DNA from: Lentzea albida
GTDB taxonomy: Bacteria; Actinomycetota; Actinomycetes; Mycobacteriales; Pseudonocardiaceae
Direction of reading: 5' to 3'
DNA: 64,000 nucleotides
Assembly: GCF_900111005.1 (NCBI RefSeq)
Contig: NZ_FOFV01000028.1
Location: 67,126-131,125, forward strand
The notes under the pieces were generated by a model. That model ran no database searches. It was not told the origin of the DNA and saw only the letters and a list, made by a program, of their open reading frames with translations. Positions 47,051-59,000 of this stretch are shown piece after piece. Numbering within the stretch: position 1 is the first letter of the stretch; each line of letters opens with the position of its first letter. The position numbers were made by a program, and so were the translations under genes.

Positions 47051-50000
47051 GGTGGTGTCCGCGGTGGCGGTGCCGCCCTGGTCGGGGCGTTCCTCCGCCT
47101 GGCCACCGAAGAGCTCGCCCAGCAGGAAGCCGGCCAGTTCGGCCGGTGTCGGATGGTCGAACACCAGCGACGCGGGCAGGGTCAGTCCGGTCTCGGCGGT
47201 GAGCAGGTTGCGCAGGTCGACGGCGGTCATCGAGTCGAATCCGAGGTCGCGGAACGGCCAGTCGTCCTCGATCCCGCCCGGTGAGCCGTGTCCCAGCACC
47301 GCCGCGGCCTTGGCCCTGACCAGCGTGAGCAGTGCGGCGCGACGTTCCGCCTCGGGCAGTCCGGCGAGCGCCTCCCGCAGCGGGTTGCTCCGGTCGTGCG
47401 CCTGCTCGTCCGGCGCGGGCACGAGGTTCACGAACAGCGGGCCCCGGCGGTTCGCCGCGAAGACGTCCCACTGCACGTGCGCCACGACCAGAGAGCCGCC
47501 GTCCGCGCCCGTGCGGGCGAGCGCGTCGAACGCCCGCTCCGGCTCCATCGGGGGAAGGCCGTTGTGCCGCAGGTGCGCGGCGGACCGCTCGTCCAACGCG
47601 CCCGCCAGCGCTCCCCACGAGACCGACTGACCGGGGAGTCCGCGGTCGCGGCGCAGGCGCGCGATCGCCTCGAGGTAGGCGCCGACCGCCGCCTCCTCCC
47701 GCCTGCCGGCGAAGCCCCAGGTCCCGGAGACCGAGCCGCACAGCACGAACCGGTCGAGCGGCCGGTCACCGAGCAGCGCGTCCAGGTCGGCCACGTCGGT
47801 GAGCTCCTCGATGAAGTCCCCCGTGACGAACACCGCGGAGGGCGGGAACTCCTCGATCGCGTCCGCGAGCGCGTCCCGCTCCACGAAAACGATCTCGGCG
47901 TCGATCTCGGGAAGGTCCACCTCGGCACCGGTCAGGACCAGGCGGGTCGCGCCGCGGTCGGCCAGCCAGCGGGCGAGCCGGCGGTCCGCGGTCCCGGCCG
48001 CGCCGGCGAGCAGCACCGTTCCACCTGGATGCCAGGGGTCCGACGCGACGTCGGCACGGACCAGGCGCCTGCCGACGACGCCGGTGGAGCGCACGGCAAC
48101 CTGGTCCTCGTCACCACCAGCCGCCAGGACGTCGACGAGCAGGGACAGCACCCGGTCGTCGAGCTCGGCGGGCAGGTCGACCAGACCGCCCCACCGCTGC
48201 GGTTCCTCGACTGCGACGACCAGGCCTTCGCCCCAGACAGCGGCCTGTCCGGCGCTGCGCAGGCGTTCGGTCCGGTCGACTGCGACCGCACCGCGGGTGA
48301 GGCACCACAACGGGGCGTCGATCCCGGCCTCGGCCACGGCCTGGAGCACCGCACCGGGCCAGGCGGTCTCGGCGGGCAGCGCGTCGTCGCCCACGGCCAA
48401 GAGGGACACGACCCCGGCGAGGTCGCTGTAGCTCGGCAGCTCGACGGACTCGGACACGCTGACGACCTCGCCACCGAGCGCGTTCGCGACCTCGGACGTC
48501 CACGGGTCGTCCTGCCCGGCGGGCACGAGCACCAGCCACTTGTCCGCGGTTCCGGGCGGAACGGGCACCGGCTCCCAGTCCACGCGGTAGCACCAGTCGT
48601 CCACGACCGACCGGCGGCTCGGCGCCACCTGCGGCCAGAACCTCTCGCGTTGGAAGGCGTACGTGGGCAGATCCGTGCTGGTCGCACCTGTTCCGTCGAA
48701 GAACGCCTTCCAGTCGGGTGTGACACCGGCAGCGTGCAACCGGGCCAGTGCCGCCACGAGTGCCGCCTCCTCACCGCGACCCTTGCGCTGCGCGGGCACG
48801 ACGACGGCGTCCTGCGGCAGCGACTCCCCGGCGAGCGCGGACAGCACCGCGTCCGGGCCGAGTTCGAGGAAGGCGGTCACCCCGGCGTCCGACAGGGTCT
48901 TCACGCCGTCGGCGAACCGGACGGCCTCGCGGACGTGCCGCACCCAGTACTCGGGCGACCGCACGTCCGTGCCCAGCTCACCGGTCACGTTGGACACGAG
49001 GGGAATCCGCGGCGCCTCGAAGGTGAGCTCCGCGAGCACGCGTGCGAACTCCGCGAGCATCGGCTCCATCAACGGCGAGTGGAACGCGTGCGACACCTTG
49101 AGCCGGGTGGTCTTGCGGTCACCGAACGCGTCCGCGACCGCCCGCACCGCGTCATCGGAGCCCGCGACCACCACCGATGCGGGCCCGTTGACGGCGGCGA
49201 TCGACACGTCCCCGGTCAGCAGCGGCAGGACCTCGGACTCGGTCGCCTGGATCGCCACCATGGCACCGCCGGCGGGCAGTGCCTCCATGAGGGCGCTGCG
49301 CGCGACCACCAGCCGGCACGCGTCGGCGAGCGACAGCACGCCCGCCACGTGTGCGGCCGCGACCTCGCCGATGGAGTGCCCGCCGACGAAGTCGGGCCGG
49401 ATGCCCCACGACTCGACCAGCCGGAAGAGCGCCACCTCCACCGCGAACAACGCGGGCTGGGTGAACCCGGTCCGCGACAGCGCCTCGGGGTCCTCGCCCC
49501 AGACGACCTCGCGCAGCGGACGGTCGAGGACGAGGTCGAGGTGGGCCGCCACCGCGTCGAACGCCTCGGCGAACACCGGGAAGCGTTCGTGGAGCTCGCG
49601 GCCCATGCCCAGGCGCTGCGACCCCTGACCGGAGAACAACACCGCGAGCGACCGCTCGCTGGCGACGTCGCGGATGGTGTCCGCGTTGCCCTCGCCGCGG
49701 AGCAGCACCGCACGGTGCCGGAAGGCCGCACGTCCGGTCGCCAGCGTGAAACCGATGTCCAGGACGGACAGGTCGGGGTGCTGCCCGGCGAAGGCGCGCA
49801 CCCGCTCCAGCTGGGCGTCGAGCGCGGCGCGGGTCTTGCCGGAGACCACCCACGGCACCACGGCGGGAGAACGACGCGGTGCGACGGCCGGACGCGCGGG
49901 CGGCGCCTCCTCGACGATGACGTGGGCGTTGGTGCCGCTCAGTCCGAACGCAGACACGCCTGCGCGGCGGGCGTGCCCGTTCCGCGGCCACTCCTGCGGC

Positions 50001-53000
50001 GCACGGAGCAGCGACACGCTGCCGGACTCCCAGTCCACGTGGGACGAGGGCTCGTCGATGTGCAGGGACCGGGGAAGGACGCCGTGCCGCAGCGCCATGA
50101 CCATCTTGATCACGCCTGCGGTGCCGGCCGCGGCCTGCGTGTGGCCGATGTTCGACTTGACCGAGCCGAGCCACAACGGGCGGTCCCGGTCACGGCCGTA
50201 CGTCGACAGCAGCGCCTGGGCCTCGATCGGGTCGCCCAGCGTCGTGCCCGTGCCGTGCGCCTCGACCGCGTCGATGTCCGCCGGGACGAGGCCGGAATCG
50301 GCCAGTGCCTGCCGGATGACCCTCTGCTGGGAAGGACCGTTGGGGGCGGTGAGGCCGTTCGACGCGCCGTCCTGGTTGACCGCCGAGCCGCGCAGCAGGC
50401 CCCAGACCTCGTGCCCGTTGCGCAGCGCGTCGGAGAGCCTTTCCAGGACGAGGACTCCCACGCCCTCCGACCAGGCCGTGCCGTCGGCACCGTCGGCGAA
50501 CGGCTTGCACCGGCCGTCCGGCGCGAGGCCGCCCTGCGAGGTGAACTCGACGAACGATCCGGGGGTCGACATCACCGACACGCCACCGGCCAGCGCCAGG
50601 GTGCACTCGCCGCCGCGCAGCGCGCGGGTGGCCCAGTGCATCGCGACCAGCGCCGACGAGCACGCCGTGTCGACGGTGACCGCGGGGCCTTCCAGGCCGA
50701 GGGTGTAGGAGAGCCTGCCGGACAGCACGCTCGCGGTGGTGCCGGTGGCCACGTACCCCTGCACCTCGTCACCGGCGTCGGTGAGCAGGTCGGCGTAGTC
50801 CTGCCCGTTGGTGCCGATGAAGACGCCGGTCTGGCTGCCGCGCAGGGTGGAGGGGTCGATGCCGGCGCGTTCCAGCGCCTCCCAGGCCGTCTCGAGCACC
50901 TGCCGCTGCTGGGGGTCCATCGCCAGCGCCTCACGGGGTGAGACGCCGAAGAAGCCCGCGTCGAAGTCGGCGACGCCGGTCAGGAACCCGCTCTCGGCGG
51001 TGGCGGAGTAGCCGCTCGCCAGTGCGGCGAGGTCCCAGCCCCGGTCGTCGGGGAAAGCCGAGATGCCGTCCCTCTCTTCGGACAACAGGCGCCACAGCCC
51101 CTCCGGGGAGTCCACCCCGCCGGGGAACCTGCACCCGATGCCGACGATCGCGATCGGGTCGTCGGCGGCCGAACGGGCCGCACGGACCTCCTGTTCGGGT
51201 TCGTCCAGCTCGCCGAGCAGTTCGGACAGCAGGAACTCCGCCATCTCGGCGGGGCTCGGGTGGTCGAACACCAGCGAGGCGGGCAGGGTCAGCCCGGTGG
51301 TGGCCGCCAGCGCGTTGCGCAGCTCCAGCGACGTCAGCGAGTCGAACCCGAGGTCCTGGAACGGCCGGTCGGCGGCGACGGTGCTCGCGTCGGCGTGGCC
51401 GAGGACGGCCGCGACGTGCGCCCGCACCAGGTCCAGCACGCGCCGCGACCGCTCGGCGGCGGGCAGGCCCGCCAGCGAGTCGTCGGCCTGGACCTCGGGC
51501 TTCGCCCGCTGGAGCGCCCTGACCTCCGGCAGGTCGGCGACCAGGGGCACGTCGGCGAACGCCGCCGCGAACCTGGTCCAGTCGACGTCCGCGACCATCA
51601 GGACGGCGTCGCCGCCCTCGATCGCCTGCCGCAACGCGGTGATCGCCAGGTCGGGCCGCATCGGCTCGAAACCGCCGCGGCGCAGCCTGCTCTCCACGCC
51701 CGCGGCGTCGACCATGCCCGCATCGGCCCACGGACCCCACGCCACCGAGGTCGACGGCAGGCCGAGGGACCGGCGGTGCTCGGCGAAGGCGTCCAGGAAG
51801 GCGTTGGCCGCCGCGTAGTTCCCCTGTCCCGCGGCGCCGATGACGCCCGCGGTGGAGGAGAAGGTCACGAACGCGGACAGCTCCGCGCCGATCGTCAGGT
51901 CGTGCAGGGCGGTGACCGCGGTCGCCTTGGCGCGCAGCACGGCCGCGAGCGACTCCGGCGTCAGGTCGTCGACCAGACCGTCCTCGATCACGCCGGCCGC
52001 GTGGAAGACCGCGGAGAGCGGGAACTGTTCCGGGATGCCGTCGAGCACCGGGGCCAGCGCATCCCGGTCGGCGACGTCGCAGGCCACGACGGTGACCCGC
52101 GCGCCGAGTTCCGTCAGCTCCCGGCACAGGTCCTCGACACCCGGAGCATCCGGTCCGCGCCTGCTGGTCAGCAGCAGGTGCTCGGCGCCCTCACGGGCGA
52201 GCCACCGGGCGACGTGCCCGCCCAGCCCTCCGGTGCCACCGGTGACCAGCACCGTGCCGGTGGGCCGGAACGCCTCGGCCGCCGGCCGCTCCACCGGCCT
52301 GCTGCGCGTCAGCCTGCGCACGAACACCCCGGAGGTCCGGACGGCGACCTGATCCTCGTCGCCGCCCACGACGGTGCTCAGCCGCTGTGCGGTGCGGCGG
52401 TCGAGCACCTCAGGCAGGTCGACGAGTCCGCCCCATCGGCCCGGCTGCTCCAGCGCCACCACGCGGCCGAGGCCCCACACACCCGCCTGGGCGGGCGACA
52501 GCACCTGTTCGGAGCGCCCCACGGCGAGAGCACCGCGGGTGACGCACCAGAGCGGGGCGTCGACGCCGGCGTCACCGAGCGCCTGGACCGCGGTCGCGGT
52601 CATCGCGAGGCCCGCTGGCACCTCCGGATGACCCGGCAAGGCACCGTCCTGCACAGCCAGCAGCGACAGGACTCCGGCGAACGGTGTGTCCGCGACCTCC
52701 CGCAACCGCTGCGCGAGAGCGGCGCGGTCCTCGCAGGGCACCTCCAGGCGGACCACGTCCGCACCCAGTCCTCCGACCAAAGCCTCCTGCCAGTCGTCCG
52801 GCGCCGCAGCCGGGGCGAGCAGGAGCCAGGTCCCGGCAGCGGCCCCGCCGCCTCCGGTGACCGGAGTCCAGGACACCTGGTAGCGCCAACCGTCCACAAC
52901 GGACTGGTCACGCCGTGTTCGCCGCCACGACGACAACGCGGGCACCATGGCGCTCACGGTGCCGCCGTCCAGCCCGAGTGACGTGGTCAGCGACTCGATG

Positions 53001-56000
53001 TCGCCGTGCTCCACCGCCGACCAGAAGGCGTCGTCAGCGCCGCCGAGCGCGGACCCGGTCTCCGGTTCGAGACCGGCGTCCGGCCAGAACCTCTCGTTCT
53101 GGAACGGGTACGTCGGGAGGTCGACCCGGCGTCCGCCGGAGCCCGCGAAGAAGGCGTGCCAGTCCACTGCCTGCCCGCGGACGTGCCAGTGCGCGACCGC
53201 CAGCAGAACCGACTCGACCTCGGCGCGGCCACGCCGCAGGAGCGGCGTCATGCCGATCTCCGGCGCCATCCCCGCCAGCACGCCGTCCGGTCCGATCTCC
53301 AGGAAGGTCCGCACGCCCAGCGTGGTCAGGCACTCCACACCGTCGGCGAAACGCACCGCGCGACGCACGTGCTCGACCCAGTAGCGCGCCGTGCAGACCT
53401 GCTCGACCTCGGCCAGGGCGCCGGTCACGTTGGACACGAACGGGATCTCCGGCCGCCGGTAGGCGACGGTCTCGGCGACCTCGCGGAACTCGTCGAGCAT
53501 CGCGTCCATCAGGGGCGAGTGGAACGCGTGGCTCACCCGCAACCGGCGGGTGCGGTGGCCGAGGGCCTCGAACCGGGAGGCGATGTCGAGCACCGTCCGC
53601 TCCACGCCCGCGATCACCACGGCCCGCGGCCCGTTCACCGCCGCGACCGAGACCTCGTCCTCGTGTCCGGCGAGCTGCGCCAGCACGTCGTCCTCGGAGG
53701 CTTCGACGGACACCATCGCGCCACCGGACGGCAGCGCCTGCATGAGGCGTCCGCGTGCCGCGACGAGCTTGCACGCGTCGTCGAGGGTGAACACCCCGGC
53801 GACGTGGGCGGCGACGAGTTCGCCGATCGAGTGGCCCGCGAGGTAGCCGGGCGTGATCCCCCACGACTCGACGAGCCGGTACAGCGCCACCTCGATCGCG
53901 AACAGCGCCGGCTGCGTGTAGCCGGTCTCGTCGAGGAGAGCGGCCTCCGCGCTGCCGGGCTCGGCGAACACGAGATCGCGCAACGGCCTGTCGAGCTCGG
54001 CGTCGAAGCGGGCGAGCACCTCGTCCAGGGCGTCGGCGAAGACCGGGAACCGCTCGTACAGCTCACGTCCCGCACCGGCGCGCTGGCTGCCCTGGCCCGT
54101 GAAGAGGAACGCCGACGGGCCGGTGGTCGTCTCGGCCTCGACCACCGTGGCCGTCGCCGCGCCGGTGCCCTCGCGCAGCGCCGTGAGGCCCGCCACGAGT
54201 TCCTCGACGTCCTTCGCCACCACGGCCGCGCGCCGCTCGAAGCCGGACCGGGTGGTCGCCTGCGAGAACGCGATGTCGGCCAGGGCCGGTGCGGGCTGTG
54301 CCGTCACCGCGGACAGCAGCCGGTCCGCGTACGCCCGCAGCGCCTCGTCGGTGCGGGCCGACAGGACGACCGGCACCGCGCCCGGCTCCGGCCGCGCCCC
54401 GGGCTCCTCGGCGGCGGGTGCCGCCTCGACGACCATGTGGGCGTTCGTCCCGCTGAGACCGAACGAGGAGATGCCCGCCCGGCGCGGACGCCCGTGCTCG
54501 GGCCAGGAGGTCTGCTCGGTCAGCAGCTCGATCGAGCCCGCGGACCAGTCCACGTAGGACGACGGCTGGGTGACGTGCAACGTCTTCGGCAGGACGCCGT
54601 GCCGGAGCGCCTGCACCATCTTGATCACGCTCGCGACACCGGAGGCCATCTGGGTGTGGCCGATGTTGGACTTGACCGAACCCAGCAGCAGCGGGCGTTC
54701 CCGGTCCTGGCCGTAGGTCGTGAGCAGCGCTTGGGCTTCGATGGGGTCGCCCAGCGCGGTGCCGGTGCCGTGCCCCTCCACCGCGTCGACGTCGGCGGCC
54801 CGCAGCCCCGCGTTGGCCAGGGCCTGCCGGATGACGCGCTGCTGCGACGGACCGCTCGGCGCGGTCATGCCGTTCGACGCGCCGTCCTGGTTGATCGCCG
54901 AGCCGCGGATCACCGCGAGCACCCGGTGGCCGTTGCGCTCGGCGTCGGAAAGCCGTTCGAGCAGCACGAGCCCGACGCCCTCGGCGAGGGTCATGCCGTC
55001 GGCCTGGTCGGAGTAGGCCTTGCAGCGGCCGTCCACCGCGAGTGCCCGCTGCCTGCTGAACCCGATGAAGGCGGCCGGCGTGGACATCACGCTCACCCCG
55101 CCCGCCAGGGTCAGCGAGCTCTCGCCCTCGCGCAGCGACTGGCACGCGAGGTGCATCGCGACCAGCGACGACGAACACGCCGTGTCGAGGGTGACCGCGG
55201 GTCCCTCCAGGCCGAACAGGTAGGAGATCCGTCCCGAGAGGATGCTCGACAGGGTGCCGGTGACCGCGTGGCCCTCCGATCCCTCGGCGGAGCTCGGGGC
55301 CGCGGAGCTGTAGTCCTGGTAGCTCGCGCCGATGAACGTCCCGGTGAGGCTGCCGCGAGCGGACCGCGGGTCGATCCCCGCGCGTTCGAAGGCCTCCCAG
55401 GCGGTTTCGAGCAGCAGGCGCTGCTGCGGGTCCATCGCGAGGGCCTCGCGCGGGGAGATCCCGAAGAAGGCGGGGTCGAACCCGGCGACGTCGTGCAGGA
55501 AACCGCCCTGCACCGAGTAGCTCTTGCCCGCGCGGTCCGGATCGGCGTCGTAGAGCGAGGCGGCGTCCCAGCCGCGGTCGGCCGGGAACCCGGAGATGGC
55601 GTCTCCGCCGCCCAGCACCAGCTCCCACAGGTCCTCCGGCGAGGTGATCCCGCCGGGGTAGCGGCAGGCCATGCCGATGATCGCGATCGGTTCGTCGGAG
55701 GTGTCACCGGTCCGGACGGGACCGGTGAACTCGACCGTGCCGCCGGCGATCTCGGCCAGCAGGAAGTCCGCGAGGGCGACGGGGGTGGGGTGGTCGAACA
55801 CGAGTGTGGCGGGCAGCTTGAGGCCCGTCGCGACCGTGAGCCGGTTGCGCAGGTCCACGGCGGTCAGCGAGTCGAACCCGACGTCGCGGAACGCGCGTTC
55901 CTCGGCCAGGGCGTCCGCGGAGGAGAACCCGAGCACCGTGGCCGCCTCCGTGCGGACCAGGCCCAGCACGGCGCGGCGCTGTTCCACCGGCGGCAGGCTC

Positions 56001-59000
56001 CGCAGGGTGGCGGCGAACCCGCTGTCGTGCGTGACCTCCTGTTCGGCCTCCTCCACCAGCTTCTGGACCTGGGGCACCTCGTCGAACAGCGGGGTCGGGC
56101 GGGCCGAGGTGTAGACCGGGTAGTACCGCTCCCAGTCGATGTCGGCGATCGCCAGCACCGTCTCGTCTTCGACGAGGGCCTGCCGCAACCCGCTCAGTGC
56201 GAGCTGCGGGTCCATGAACACGAGTCCGCTGCGGCGGATCTGGTTCGGGTCGACCCGGCCGAGTTCCACGTCGTCGGACCAGATGCCCCACGACACCGCC
56301 GTGGCGCGCAGCCCCCTGGCCCGGCGGTGCGCCGCCAGGGCGTTGAGGAACGCGTTGCCGGCGACGTAGGCCGCGTGCTGACCGCTGCCCCACATGCCCG
56401 CTGTCGAGGAGTAGAGGACGAAGGCGTCGAGGTCCTCGCCGAGCAGTTCGTCGAGGTTGCGGGCGCCGGCCACCTTCGCGTTCAGCACCTCGGCGAAGGC
56501 GTCGAGGGTGGTGTCCGCGAGCGAGTGGAGTTCGATGACCGCCGCGGTGTGCACGACGTTGCGGATCACGTGGCCGTCGGCCGCGAGCCGGTCGAGGAGC
56601 CCGGCCACCGCGGCGCGGTCGGCGATGTCGCAGGCCACGACCTCGGCCGTGGCGCCGAGTTCCGCGAGCTCCGCGACCAGCTCAGGTGCCCCGGCTGCGG
56701 CCAGGCCGCTGCGGTTGGTGAGCACCAGGTGCTCGGCGCCCTGCGTGGCGAGCCAGCGGGCCAGGTGCCTGCCGAGCGTGCCGGTGCCGCCGGTGACCAG
56801 CGTGGTCCCCCGGGGCGTCCACTCACGGCTGGTCCCCTGCCTGCCGGGGGCGGCGGGCACGATGCGACGGGCGAACGTGCCAGAGGCGCGCAGTGCGACC
56901 TGGTCCTCCAGCACCGCGCCCGACAGCAGTGCGGCGAGCCGGTGCGCGGCCCGCTCGTCGAGGACCTCGGGCAGGTCCACCACGCCACCGAAGCGGTCGG
57001 GGTGCTCCAGAGCCACCGTCCACCCCACTCCGTGCACCATCGCCTGCGCCGGGGAGGTGATCGGATCGGACCGGCCGGTCGACACCGCTCCCCTGGTCAG
57101 CAGCCAGAGCGGGGCCTCGCTGTGCTCCAGCGCCTGCACGAGGGTGACCGTGAGCGCGAGTCCCAGCGACATGCACGGCAGCGCGGGACTCGGCTGCTCG
57201 GCCGACGCGAGTGCCGACACGACGCCGGTCAGCCCGGACAGGTCACCGAGTCGCTCCACCAGCTCGGTCCGGTCGAGGCAGGAGTCGTCGAGCACGACCT
57301 CGCGGACGTCCGCGCCGAGCGCGTTCAGGTGGGCCACCAGGTCGTCCGCATCCCCTGCCGACACCACGAGCCAGTCGCCGGTGAGGGACGAGGCGGTCCT
57401 GGCGGCGACGGGGGTCCACACGTCCCGGTACCGCCACGAGTCCACAGTGGACTTGTCGGCCCGCTGCCTGCGCCACGACGACAACGCGGGCAGCACCGCG
57501 GCGAGGGACTCCTCGTCGACGTGCAGGCTGGCGGCGAGCAGGTCGAGGTTCTGCTGCTCCACCGCGGTCCAGAACTCCGCGTCGGCGGGATCCGCAGCCG
57601 CGGCCGGTTCGAAGAACTGCGGCACCGCCCAGAGGTGTTCGTGCTGGAACGCGTACGTCGGCAGCTCGACGCGGCGCGCGCCGGTCGCATCGAACAGGCG
57701 CGCCCAGTCGACGGGCACACCGCGGACGAAGACCTCCGCGGCCGAGGTGAGCATCCGGGACAGGCCGCCCTGGTCACGGCGGAGCGTCCCGGCCACCACC
57801 GCGCGCTCGCCCGCGTCGTCCACGACGTCCTGCACGCCCACGGTCAGCACGGGGTGCGAGCTCACCTCGACGAAGACGCGGAAGCGGTCGTCGAGCAGCC
57901 GGCGGATCGCGGGTTCGAACTCCACGGTCTGCCGCAGGTTGCGGTACCAGTACCCGGCGTCCAGCTCAGCCCCGGTGAGCCACTGCCCCGTCACGGTGGA
58001 CAGGAACGGGATCTCCGGGATCGCGGGCGTCATCGGCGCGAGGTCGCGCAGCAGTTCGGCTTCGAGGTCCTCGACCTGAGCGGAGTGCGAGGCGTAGTCC
58101 ACCGCGATCCGCTTCGCGCGGACTCCGGCAGCCGTCAGCCGCTCGACCAGCGTCTCCAGCGCATCGGGCACACCGGACACGACCACGGCGCGCGGGCCGT
58201 TCACGGCCGCGACGGACACCTGACCGTCCCACTCGTCCAGCAGGGGTTCGACCTCGGCCACCGGCAGGGCCACCGACACCATCGCGCCGCGACCGGCCAG
58301 CGTGCGGGCGATCGCCTGGCTGCGCAGGGCCACGACCCTGGCCGCGTCCGCCAGCGGCAACGCGCCGGACACGCAGGCGGCGGCGATCTCACCCTGCGAG
58401 TGTCCGATCACGGCGTCCGGGACGACACCGCAGGAACGCCACATCTCAGCTAGGGACACCATCATCGCGAACGAGGCGGGCTGCACCACGTCCACCCGGT
58501 CCAGCGAGGGCGCGCCCTCCGCTCCGCTGACCACGTCGAGCAACGACCAGTCGACGAACGGTGCCAGCGCGGCGGCGCACTGGGCCATGCGCTCGGCGAA
58601 CACCGGGGACTCGGCGAGGAGCCGTGCGCCCATGCCGGCCCACTGCGCGCCCTGGCCGGGGAACACGAAGACGACCTTGCCGTCGACATCGGCCGTACCC
58701 GTCACCACGGCGGCCGACGACCCGCTCGCGGCCAGCTCCGCCAGCCCGGCCGAGAGTTTGGCCTGATCAGCGCCCAGCACCACCGCCCGCTGCTCGAACA
58801 CCGAACGGGAACGCGCCAGCTCGGCGCCCACGTCGACGGGACGAGCGCCCTCCACGGCGAGGAGCCTCTCCGCCTGCGCCCGCAGTGCCGCCTCGGTGCG
58901 GGCCGACACGACCAACGGGACCACGGGCAGATCACGAGTCTCCGCGACCTCAACCGGTTCGACGGTGGGGGCCGCCTCCAGCACCACGTGCGCGTTGGTG

